Shown here: piece by piece, positions 15,957 through 23,800 of the stretch
Layout of the letters: the number at the start of each line of letters is the position of its first letter
How positions within the stretch are numbered: the stretch's first letter is position 1
Source: a virus
Length of the DNA: 42,551 bases
Virus record (IMG/VR): IMGVR_UViG_3300017763_000042
Span: 1 to 42,551 of that record
Reading direction: 5' to 3' (one strand)
Position numbers and translations under genes: made by a program
The notes under the pieces: generated by a model
The model's database searches: none
Seen by the model: only the letters and a program-made list of their open reading frames with translations
What the model was told of the DNA's origin: nothing

Positions 15957-16459
15957 TAAGTTATAGTGTCTGAATAACTTTTTCTTAAGTTTAAACTGAA
16001 TAATTTAGTTAGTTCATTTATATTACTATGATCACAACCATGTTTTTTAGTAACATCTAAAATCATTATTTGTTGAGGGTTTATGTATTTGCTATGTGAG
16101 GAGTCTTCATGAGTTATATACACAGGAAAATCATTTAGATTAAATAACACATTACATTTTCTAGTAAATGGATTTCTCCAACCTGTTAAAAAATCTTCAT
16201 GAAGTTGTACTATTTGATTAGGGTTTACATTTTCAAACCCTGCACTATGTTCTGGTAACACTTCTATAGGACTTACCGCTAGTTTTATTTTATCTGCACA
16301 TTTTAAATCTTTAACCATTAAGATATCTTGCGTCATGTCTGGTGTGTCTGCTCTATGCATAAAATATTTTTTATCTTCTGGAATAGTTATAGATATCTCT
16401 TCTTCTAACGATAACAGTAGATCCACGTCATAATTAAAATTTAATACGGTACTAAACAT
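15941..16459 (-). CDS. Putative 2OG-Fe(II)-oxygenase-like protein, paralogue of upstream gene
   Basis: 172 residues from ATG 16459, which has AAAGGA at good spacing; ATG 16483 is also in frame but would overlap the upstream gene by 32 bases. The C-terminal half has a jelly-roll-like pattern with HED (His87, Asp89), a strand block NPFTRKCNVLFNLNDFPVYI, and a second histidine His140 in VTKKHG. The HxD...H spacing fits iron coordination in 2-oxoglutarate oxygenases. Its end (LFSLNLRKSYSDTITYL) aligns by eye with the end of the neighbouring gene (FLTLNTKLSYAKTKEYF), so the two are tandem paralogues. Substrate is unknown. The oxygenase assignment is tentative. Confidence 0.55.
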   Translation of the reverse strand: MFSTVLNFNYDVDLLLSLEEEISITIPEDKKYFMHRADTPDMTQDILMVKDLKCADKIKLAVSPIEVLPEHSAGFENVNPNQIVQLHEDFLTGWRNPFTRKCNVLFNLNDFPVYITHEDSSHSKYINPQQIMILDVTKKHGCDHSNINELTKLFSLNLRKSYSDTITYLQSL

Positions 16460-16898
16460 TAAAGTATTCCTTTGTTTTAGCATAACTTAATTTAGTATTA
16501 AGTGTTAAAAACTTGTAATCGTAATCGTGGTTATTAGTAGACCCGTGTTCTTTTTGAGTGTTTATTAAAAACATGTCTCCAGGTGCTATAACTTGTTCCT
16601 CTAGTTTACCATTGTTGTTGTGAAATATCACTGCATCAGAATCACTTACATTTATAAGCAAATTAGATTTTCGTATATGGTCTATGTGACCGTCCAGTGT
16701 ACTGTTTGCTGGTATACATTCTGCACCAATAAGATGATCTTTTAACAGGTTAAACTGCTCTACAAACTCTTGTGGTAATATATCTTTTAATCTACCAACA
16801 GGAAACACACACTGGATTATGTTGTTATATTCAAATTCCCAACGTCCATGACCTTGTGTTTGCTGTAGATTAGTAAAAATATCCTTGTACATTTGCAT
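16452..16898 (-). CDS. Putative 2OG-Fe(II)-oxygenase/cupin-like protein
   Basis: 148 residues from ATG 16898 (MQMYKDIFTNLQ). The frame stays open to 17036, but that stretch overlaps the plus-strand early promoter at 16939-16966, so the shorter form is preferred; ATG 16892 is a close alternative. Motifs: DGHIDHIRK (His71, Asp73, His74), a following strand SNLLINVSDSDAVIFHNN, then APGDMFLINTQKEHG with His118. This His-x-Asp...His order with a PGD turn before the last histidine is typical of 2OG-Fe(II) oxygenases and cupins. It overlaps its paralogue downstream by 8 bases. Marine T4-like phages often carry such oxygenases. No clear promoter was found for this pair. Confidence 0.6.
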   Translation of the reverse strand: MQMYKDIFTNLQQTQGHGRWEFEYNNIIQCVFPVGRLKDILPQEFVEQFNLLKDHLIGAECIPANSTLDGHIDHIRKSNLLINVSDSDAVIFHNNNGKLEEQVIAPGDMFLINTQKEHGSTNNHDYDYKFLTLNTKLSYAKTKEYFNV

Positions 16899-16914
16899 GT
16901 ATTTATTGTAAAAG

Positions 16915-16933
16915 TTACCAGTTTTCTTGGTAA
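16915..16933. repeat. Inverted repeat beside early promoter, possible operator
   Basis: TTACCA 16915-16920 and TGGTAA 16928-16933 flank a 7-base loop. It lies five bases upstream of the -35 box at 16939 and in the leader of the divergent oxygenase-like gene, a good place for a regulator to act on both directions. No regulator is identified. Confidence 0.3.
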
Positions 16934-16938
16934 AATGG

Positions 16939-16966
16939 TTGACATTTGACTGTATTCTAGTATAAT
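16939..16966 (+). promoter_or_regulatory. Early sigma70-like promoter (SWIM and FG-GAP genes)
   Basis: Perfect TTGACA at 16939-16944, a 16-base spacer and a perfect TATAAT at 16961-16966. An AGGAG sequence near 16980 follows, then ATG 16993. Confidence 0.8.
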
Positions 16967-16992
16967 AGTATACATTGTTAGGAGTAACATAT

Positions 16993-17301
16993 ATGAAGAT
17001 AACGGTACTAAAAGAAGTCACAGACTGGGCATACAAGGGTGTATATCACGTCAATGGCGCCATGGAATTAGTGGCATATCAGCCCACTTTAGATGCACCA
17101 GAAAAGGTGTTTAAGACACCAATAAAGAGATTTTCTAAATCATACAGAAAGTTTGAAACAATTAGACAGTATGAAATAGAAAACGATGACCCCAATGTAG
17201 TTGAGGTTATTGGTTCAAATGGCAACGTTTACATTATACAAGATGGTAAATGTAGTTGCCCAGGTTTTACTTTCAGAGGGAAATGCAAACATGTTAAATA
17301 A
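16993..17301 (+). CDS. Small SWIM-type zinc-finger protein
   Basis: 102 residues from ATG 16993, which has an AGGAG Shine-Dalgarno sequence; a TTG at 16975 in frame would overlap it. The C-terminus carries CSCPGFTFRGKCKHV, fitting the SWIM pattern CxCx(n)CxH with Cys87, Cys89, Cys98 and His100. SWIM fingers bind DNA or proteins and occur in recombination-related and transposase proteins. The N-terminal ~80 residues are a small basic domain without a recognised fold (AELVAYQ-like strands and a KRFSKSYRKFETIRQY helix). It is the first gene after an early promoter, so a host-takeover or DNA-binding role is likely but unproven. The FG-GAP lipoprotein gene starts 11 bases before its stop. Confidence 0.7.
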   Translation: MKITVLKEVTDWAYKGVYHVNGAMELVAYQPTLDAPEKVFKTPIKRFSKSYRKFETIRQYEIENDDPNVVEVIGSNGNVYIIQDGKCSCPGFTFRGKCKHVK

Positions 17302-19660
17302 AATTTTTAAAGCCGTAGCAGATGCTGGTATAATACTTGCATTAGGTGTTATACTTACATCATGTGCTAGTGGTGGAGGGAGTGCCAGTATTGCTATAGA
17401 ACCGTCATACACACCACCTCCAACAACAACCACTAACCCAGATGATAAAAGATATCAGTTTGAAGCATTTTCTGATACATTTACACAATCGGCTAGTTCA
17501 TTAGGTTATAACAAAGTAACTTATCAAGTAGGCGAGTTTAACGATACACAATGGGTAAATGGAAAATATACTGTAGAAGATTTTTCTTTTTTACAAGTTA
17601 TTATAGATGGTAACCATCAAGGTAAAGATCAAAACAATCCTGATAGTGATGAATATTCTGAAGGTGGTAATTGGATGACTAATGCCAGTTTGATTATTGA
17701 AAATGACATCAATCAAGATGGGCACAATGACTTTGTAATTTACATGCAAACATTTGGTGACAGGAATTCCTTACCTGGTACGAGAATGTTAAAATTTGTA
17801 AATGATGGCAATGGCCATTTCCAATTAGACTGTAGTGTGTTCGAAAACAATGTTTGTCCTATTGTGTTTGGTCAAGGTTCTACTATGAACAACATGGGCT
17901 GGTACAATAATGAAGATGCTCCAGTACAAGAATACAACACAGGTATTGCCCATCAATATGATCTTAACGGAGATGGCAACAAAGATGTGTTTAATGTTAG
18001 TCAACTGTGGCTAACAGACAACGGTAAGTTTGTTGATGCACATAATAACTTGCCTGACTTTATGTTTGAAAATTTAAATGCTGACGGAGTTGATGTTGGT
18101 ATTTTTGTACACGACCATGCAGTAGGTGATTTAAATGGAGATGGATTCAATGATATCTTTATGCCTAACACCACGCCTGTGAGTGCATATAACAACGGCT
18201 ACAAGTTTTTTATGCTAAACGATGGCACAGGTAACTTTAAAGATGTTAGTTTTAAAGTAGGGCATTCAGCCTACTTTGCTACATCTACAACTATTGCAGA
18301 TTTTGATAACGATGGATTTGGTGATATTGCATTAGGATGGAGTGCTTCTGCTTATAGAGATTTAGGTGGTAATAGTGTCGGTGGCATATATTGGGGTAAT
18401 AACGATATGGATTATACCAGAGACTATACAGCATTACCTCCTGGTTATTATGAAAATAACATTGCATTCGATATGCAAGTAATAGACTCAAACAATGACG
18501 GACTGTTAGATATTCTTATTGCTAACACAAATGCCGATCCTTATTATCAAGGTCATGTTTTACAATTGATCATGAATGATGGAAACAGACAGTTTTTTAA
18601 TTGTTCATTCCTAGACGACGGTGCCACTGACAGTGATTTAGGTGCAGGACATATTTACGTTTTAGACTTTGACCATGATGGTGATATGGATATTTTTGTA
18701 GGCCCTGGGCAAGACTCGTATGTACTTTACAACAACGATGGCGACTGGAGTTGCAAAAATTGTGAATTTGCTAGACCTGATAATGGTGCAGTAATGAGTT
18801 TGTTATTTCCTGTAGAAGTCGATGGCAAATACGAATACGACTTTATTGGCATTGATATAATGAATATGAGCGATACTCAAACAGTGAGTAACTTTTATAT
18901 TAGTTTAGATCCTCCAGCACAATTAGGAGAAATGCGTAACGAACTGTTTGGTAAATCTACAAATTATGCACAGGCAGTTTTTAATAACAAAACTATGTTT
19001 CATAACATTAAAAACAGTTCATTATCAAATAGTGTATTTTATGTAGACAACACACAAAACAGTATTGCAGGTTATTCTCATAACTTTGACAACTTTGGTA
19101 TTACACTTGGTCAAACAAATGAAGGCGGATTGTTTTATGTAGACAGGCAACATGGTACATACCATTATGGTGTTGGATACTTTAGTAACAGCATTGATGC
19201 TTACAGCAATGGTAAATGGTATGGCACTGGATCTGCTGTATTAGATTTTGATACATTTAATGTGTATGCAGAAAAGTTTATACCTTTATCAACAAATATA
19301 TTTGTAACTTCAGGAGTAGCATTATACCAAACTGATGTAGCAGGTTTTGTAGAAGAAAATAGTCAGTACAATGTTACAGTACAAGATTTTACTATGAATG
19401 ATTTAGAAATGTACACAGACATTACTGCTGTTTTACCTTCTCAATACGGTACTACTTTGCTTAGTGCGGGGTTAAGTTCTCATTACAGTTTAGGTACAAC
19501 TGACATTACTTGGGATGGTGGCTTGGTATCTAAATTCAAGCAAGACGATCAAGTTGCTAGAGCAACAATTAGTCATACTTATAAAATGTTTTATGCTAAA
19601 GCAACGTTTAGCTCTGTGGATAGCGATACATTTGAAGTAGGATTTAACTTACAGTTTTAA
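17291..19660 (+). CDS. FG-GAP/VCBS beta-propeller lipoprotein with possible C-terminal outer-membrane barrel
   Basis: 789 residues from ATG 17291, overlapping the SWIM gene; the frame extends upstream to 17201 but only by reading through that gene. Residues 1-24 are a lipoprotein signal peptide with hydrophobic core AGIILALGVILTSC, lipobox LTSC and lipidated Cys25, followed by a Gly/Ser/Thr/Pro linker. Six integrin-like calcium motifs of type DxNxDG follow at about residues 139, 224, 280, 337, 399 and 459 (for example DLNGDGFND, DFDHDGDMD), spaced about 55-85 residues apart, as in a beta-propeller. The last ~200 residues alternate polar and hydrophobic strands and end GFNLQF, with the terminal Phe typical of outer-membrane barrels. 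Its early promoter suggests it modifies the infected cell surface, for example against superinfection. It could instead be a virion adhesin. Confidence 0.75.
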   Translation: MLNKIFKAVADAGIILALGVILTSCASGGGSASIAIEPSYTPPPTTTTNPDDKRYQFEAFSDTFTQSASSLGYNKVTYQVGEFNDTQWVNGKYTVEDFSFLQVIIDGNHQGKDQNNPDSDEYSEGGNWMTNASLIIENDINQDGHNDFVIYMQTFGDRNSLPGTRMLKFVNDGNGHFQLDCSVFENNVCPIVFGQGSTMNNMGWYNNEDAPVQEYNTGIAHQYDLNGDGNKDVFNVSQLWLTDNGKFVDAHNNLPDFMFENLNADGVDVGIFVHDHAVGDLNGDGFNDIFMPNTTPVSAYNNGYKFFMLNDGTGNFKDVSFKVGHSAYFATSTTIADFDNDGFGDIALGWSASAYRDLGGNSVGGIYWGNNDMDYTRDYTALPPGYYENNIAFDMQVIDSNNDGLLDILIANTNADPYYQGHVLQLIMNDGNRQFFNCSFLDDGATDSDLGAGHIYVLDFDHDGDMDIFVGPGQDSYVLYNNDGDWSCKNCEFARPDNGAVMSLLFPVEVDGKYEYDFIGIDIMNMSDTQTVSNFYISLDPPAQLGEMRNELFGKSTNYAQAVFNNKTMFHNIKNSSLSNSVFYVDNTQNSIAGYSHNFDNFGITLGQTNEGGLFYVDRQHGTYHYGVGYFSNSIDAYSNGKWYGTGSAVLDFDTFNVYAEKFIPLSTNIFVTSGVALYQTDVAGFVEENSQYNVTVQDFTMNDLEMYTDITAVLPSQYGTTLLSAGLSSHYSLGTTDITWDGGLVSKFKQDDQVARATISHTYKMFYAKATFSSVDSDTFEVGFNLQF

Positions 19661-19902
19661 GCCATCCAATCACCGCTTTTATCTCCACTCTTGGCTTTGT
19701 TATATTTGTTAAGAGTGTTTATAAGAGTATCTCGTTCAACAGGACTAAGGTGCCATGCTTCTGAATAAGACACGGCGCCTTCACTGTATATAGCCAGCTC
19801 TGCTACTGTTTTGATAATTTTGCTCTGTTCTGCGTCGAGTTGACCTAAGTAGCCTGTAATTTCTTCAGGCTCTGCTGTGCCTAGGAACCCGTGAAAAAAT
19901 TT
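19657..19902 (-). CDS. -1 frameshift extension of the gp26-like assembly protein
   Basis: An 81-codon open frame in the -1 register relative to the gp26-like gene, from the slippery run at 19902 to TAA 19657-19659. It closes four codons upstream with TGA, so its overlap with the gp26-like frame is only about 30 bases, and the slippery sequence lies inside that overlap. There is no usable start codon near its beginning. The peptide looks like real protein: FLGTAEPEEITGYLGQLDA, then a helix AEQSKIIKTVAELAIY, then AWHLSPVERDTLINTLNKY, like the small helical C-terminal domain of frameshifted tail-assembly chaperones. The fusion would be about 363 residues. It fills the 220 bases otherwise without a gene and overlaps the convergent gene by only 3 bases. 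Confidence 0.7.
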   Translation of the reverse strand, partial: KFFHGFLGTAEPEEITGYLGQLDAEQSKIIKTVAELAIYSEGAVSYSEAWHLSPVERDTLINTLNKYNKAKSGDKSGDWMA

Positions 19903-20747
19903 ACAGGATCAAAGTTTATAGGTGCTACAAACTCTTCTCCACATTCTTCGTTACTACATGTAACGGCAATATCTTGTTTAACACCTTTAGTGTTTATGCC
20001 ATTTACTAGCTCTTCAATTTCTTTACCAGTTTTATTATCTGTGTTTTCTAAAAACTCTCTGATAGTTATTTTGTCTTTTACAGCAACATTTTCACCATCT
20101 TCGTTTGCATACGTGATCGATGATATGCTTTCAATTAAAAGTTCAAAGTTGAGATCTGCAAGTGTTACAAAACTTTCGTTAAATGCTTTTAATCTTGCTA
20201 GGTCGTCTTTCATTTCTGAAATACTTTGCATACTTCTTGTACTTTGGAAACTGGCAACACCAGCCTTGATAGTACTACTATAGTCAAACGGTAATGCTTT
20301 AATTAGTAATCCATTTGATAATGTAATAGAATATTCTTCATTTAGTTCTTCCATTGTAAGTAAAGATTGCTCAACACTAACTGTAAGATCAGTTGTAGTT
20401 TCACATTTAGGACACTTAGCCGCAACGTCTACATCGTCACCGGAACTTGCTCCTCTGATAGCAATTAGTAACGCATCTACATCGGCACTATAAAGTTTTT
20501 TAGGTTTCTTTATTTGTGGTACGCAACTCTTGATTAAACTAGATACTGCTTCACCATTTAATAGTGCATCAGGGTTTTTTAGTAATAATTCATCCTTTGT
20601 TGTCATAGGATAAATTGCCAATTCCTCATTTGTAGCGTCTGCGTCGATAATTCCCTCATCATAAAACTGACCACCACTTGGTAATTTTGTGTACAATTTA
20701 GGTGCTCTAAAATAGGCACTTAAAGGATTCTGTGTATTTTTGCTCAT
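19881..20747 (-). CDS. Baseplate hub assembly protein gp26-like / tail assembly chaperone
   Basis: 288 residues in the normal frame. It resembles the T4 gp26-type baseplate family: an N-terminal KLYTKLPSGGQFYDEG with ELAIYPMTTKDELLLKNPDA, where the phage chaperone-like core begins. There are zinc-ribbon-like cysteines: CPKC in the middle and CSNEEC near the C-terminus. The middle has LLIAIRGASSGDDVDVAAKC and LPFDYSST segments. In T4, gp26 helps hub assembly. The related family in other tailed phages lies beside the tape-measure gene and makes a second, frameshifted product. Here it is divergent from a tape-measure-like gene and carries a slippery site six codons before its stop. A GATAAATA motif at 20820-20827 is the likely promoter. 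Confidence 0.7.
   Translation of the reverse strand: MSKNTQNPLSAYFRAPKLYTKLPSGGQFYDEGIIDADATNEELAIYPMTTKDELLLKNPDALLNGEAVSSLIKSCVPQIKKPKKLYSADVDALLIAIRGASSGDDVDVAAKCPKCETTTDLTVSVEQSLLTMEELNEEYSITLSNGLLIKALPFDYSSTIKAGVASFQSTRSMQSISEMKDDLARLKAFNESFVTLADLNFELLIESISSITYANEDGENVAVKDKITIREFLENTDNKTGKEIEELVNGINTKGVKQDIAVTCSNEECGEEFVAPINFDPVNFFTGS
19893..19902 (-). promoter_or_regulatory. -1 ribosomal frameshift site
   Basis: On the minus strand the gp26-like frame reads GTA AAT TTT TTC. This holds two overlapping X XXY YYZ heptamers: A AAT TTT (19902-19896) and T TTT TTC (19899-19893). Both allow good re-pairing in the -1 frame. A small hairpin (AGGC/GCCT arms, 19867-19882) starts about 10 bases downstream and could act as a weak stimulator. 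Confidence 0.65.
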
Positions 20748-20770
20748 TAAAACTCCTGTTTATATTTTAT

Positions 20771-20778
20771 GATAAATA
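20771..20778 (+). promoter_or_regulatory. Late promoter motif GATAAATA (tape-measure gene)
   Basis: Plus-strand GATAAATA 87 bases upstream of the 20866 gene. The divergent minus-strand motif at 20820-20827 lies downstream of it, so the two transcripts would overlap by about 50 bases at their 5' ends. Confidence 0.6.
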
Positions 20779-20819
20779 CAATTAAATTAGTTATATCATT
20801 TATGATTTAACAGTTTACT

Positions 20820-20827
20820 TATTTATC
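20820..20827 (-). promoter_or_regulatory. Late promoter motif GATAAATA (gp26-like gene)
   Basis: Minus-strand GATAAATA 72 bases upstream of the gp26-like start codon, facing the plus-strand motif at 20771-20778. Confidence 0.6.
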
Positions 20828-20865
20828 TTAGTTAAAACTAGTTATAAAGGATTTTTCGAACAGTA

Positions 20866-23800
20866 ATGATTGAATTTCAAATAGACGGACAAAATTATCG
20901 CTTTCCAGATTGGATAACAGAGTCCACTGGCTTGCAAATGAGAGATTTGCTTAAAGAATTAGCAAAGACCCTCGGTGTCGAAGAAAAAAACTTAAATGCT
21001 ATATTAAAAGCACAACAAGAAGCAGTCGAAGAACTACAAGATCAAGGTAAAGACGGTAAGAAAACTGTTGATGAACAAAAGAAACGTGACGAAAAATTAT
21101 CAAGAAAAATTGACAACATGGTTGACGGACTCGACGATGTTAGAGCCGCAACAGAAAAAATAGAATTAGAAGTACCTAAATCCTTTAGGGACAAATTAGC
21201 AGACAGTTTAGAAGCAGACGGAGAAGTAATTCTCGGCTCTCTTGGCGGCGTAGCAGAAAAACTTGTTAAAGTAGGCGGAGTAATGGGCGGTGCCTTATTG
21301 GGTGGCGCAGGTTATGTTGGTAGCAAACTAATGGAAGCCGGTGATACTGTAAACGGTTTAGTTAAAAGCGGTATAGGTTTTAATCAAACGTTTGCCAGTG
21401 TAGGTGGAACAGCCACAACTGCTACAGCACAACTAGGTGCATTAGGCTTAGGCTTCTCAGAAGCCGCCGAATTGATGAAACAAAATTCTAATGTAATTGC
21501 TACACAAGGATTTAAACGTTTTGATTCAACAATGAAATTTGCCGCTGATACTTCAGAAGAACTAGGTATGAGCTTTTCTGACAGCATGGAAACATTTGCT
21601 GAAGCATTATCATCACGTCAACGTTTATTAGATCTAAGTGGTGTAAATCAAACTAGATTAAATACGCAAATTGCAAAAACAACCAAAATACAAACGGTGT
21701 ATGCTACAGCACTTGGCGAAAGTGTAGATGAGATACAGGCGTTTGTTGATGGCTTATTGTTTAATAACGGCACACTAACAGCATCTATACTGAGATTTAG
21801 TAACACAGTAAGAAGTGATTTAGTTGCTGGCCTAGAAGTATTTGCTGGTGGCCTTAGAGCAATGGGCGGTAAGTCTGGTGAATCTATTGCAGAAGCATTC
21901 CTCGAAGCAGGTGCCAAGGGTGCTATAGGTTTAAGTGAAAGTGCTATAGGACTAGTAACAGCATTACCTAATCTTGCTGGTCCAATGAACGAATTTATTA
22001 GTGGTATTCAAAATGGTACACTAAGCCAAGATCAAGCCAACGATATGGTACAAGGCTTGACAAGTAATTTAGGTAATTTAAGTAGTACAGAAAAAGAAAG
22101 AATTAGATTACTTGCTAGGGCAGGTGATGAGTCTGCACAAATGTTAGCAAACTCTATTGCACAGTTTGAACAGTCTGAAAAGAAATTAGAAGACATAAAC
22201 AAACAATTAGGCGTTCCATTAAACATGGACCTTGTGCAAAAGGGTAGAAACGAATTTGCAAAAGTTTTAGCACAGGCAGGCGGAATGGTAGAAAGTACAT
22301 TCTTTACTTTGTTTGCTGATCCAGGTGTGACAAAAGCACTAATGGATGGTGTCAAAGAAATAATGGGTGTGTTTGGAATTGCCACAGATGATATGTCTGG
22401 GTTAAGAGACAATGCAAAAGAATTTGCAAAGAACTTAGCCGAAAAAGCAATACCAATTATAAAATCAGTTGCCGCAAGTTTAAAAGAATTTGCAGAATAT
22501 TTAAGAGATACATTTCAAGAAGGTGGTATCAGCGGTGTAATTGGCGACTTAATGAGTAAAGCCGCAGGTGCAGTAGTTAAAGCATTATTCAAAGGTTTAC
22601 TGATCTTTGGTACTATGTTGTTCGCGGCAAGTGCCGCCAAAGTTGCATTTATGACATACGTTATGCCATCGGTAAAAGACTTTGCAGTTAAAATGTTCCA
22701 AGGCTCTGCCGGAGCAGGTAAGTTTCTTTTTGATAAAGCAAAAGGATGGATGGGCGGTTTGTTTGATCCAAAAAGTTCAGGCAAGTTAGCCAAATTTGCA
22801 CAAAGCTCAGCAGGCTTTATTAAAGACAAAGCATCTGGTCTTGCAGGCAGTGATACTGGAAAAGCAATAGCAGGTAAATTAAGTAAGTTCCAAAAAGACG
22901 GTGCCAAGATGACAGAAAATTTAACTAAATCTGTTACAGGCGGCGGCAAGAGTGGCGGTTTCTTAAAAAGTATAGCAGACGGTGTTTCTAAATTTGGTGG
23001 AACTAAAGTAATTAAAGGTGCGGCAAGTTTAGCATTGTTAGGTGCTTCAATAACACTAGCGGCAATAGGATTAAAAACATTTAATGAAGTAGACTTTACT
23101 TCTATTATAAAAGGCACAATAGCAGTAGGTGGCTTAGCCATGTTGGCACAAACACTAGGCAAAGGCTCAACAGCAATGATAAAAGGTGCGGCGGCAGTTG
23201 CAATTTTAGGTGCGTCAGTTATTCCATTAGCAGTTGGTCTCAACATAATGAAAGACGTTGGCATTGGAACTATTGGTGTACTAGCGGCAGGCTTAATAAC
23301 ATTAGGTGTAGCGGCCGCGGCAATGGGTACTTTCTTACCACTTATACTAATGGGTGCAGTAGCCATAGGTGCTTTGGGTGTAGCAATACTACCGTTTGCA
23401 TTAGCGGCAAACTTGTTAGGTGGTGCAATAGAATCAATTACTAATGGTTTAGGAGCAATCGCTGACTTACCAATTTTAGAAGTAGCAGGATCATTACTGG
23501 TACTAGGTGCAACATTTACAATGATGTTACCATTTATTCCTGGCTTATTGCTTACTAGTGTAGCATTAGGACTTATGGGTATTGCACTAATACCATTTGC
23601 CTTAGGTGCAGTATTGGCCGCAAAAGCATCTCAAGGATTACCAGAATTATTCCAAGCATTAGCTCAAGTAAATTGGGTAAACCTTATGTTGGCCGCTCCA
23701 GCATTATTAAGTTTAGCGGCAGGTATGATGGCATTAAGTGCCGGTGGTTTAATAAGTGGGTTGCTAGATGGTATAGGCAAACTGTTTGGCAGTGAATCAC

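Noticed and set aside
16899-17036. 46-codon N-terminal extension of the oxygenase-like gene
   Set aside because: It runs through the divergent early promoter and its composition is unlike the rest of the protein.
22515-23366. Long open frame antisense to the tape-measure-like gene (283 codons)
   Set aside because: It is a mirror of the Ala/Gly-rich coding sequence on the plus strand, has Pro/Ala-rich nonsense composition and no ribosome-binding or promoter signal.
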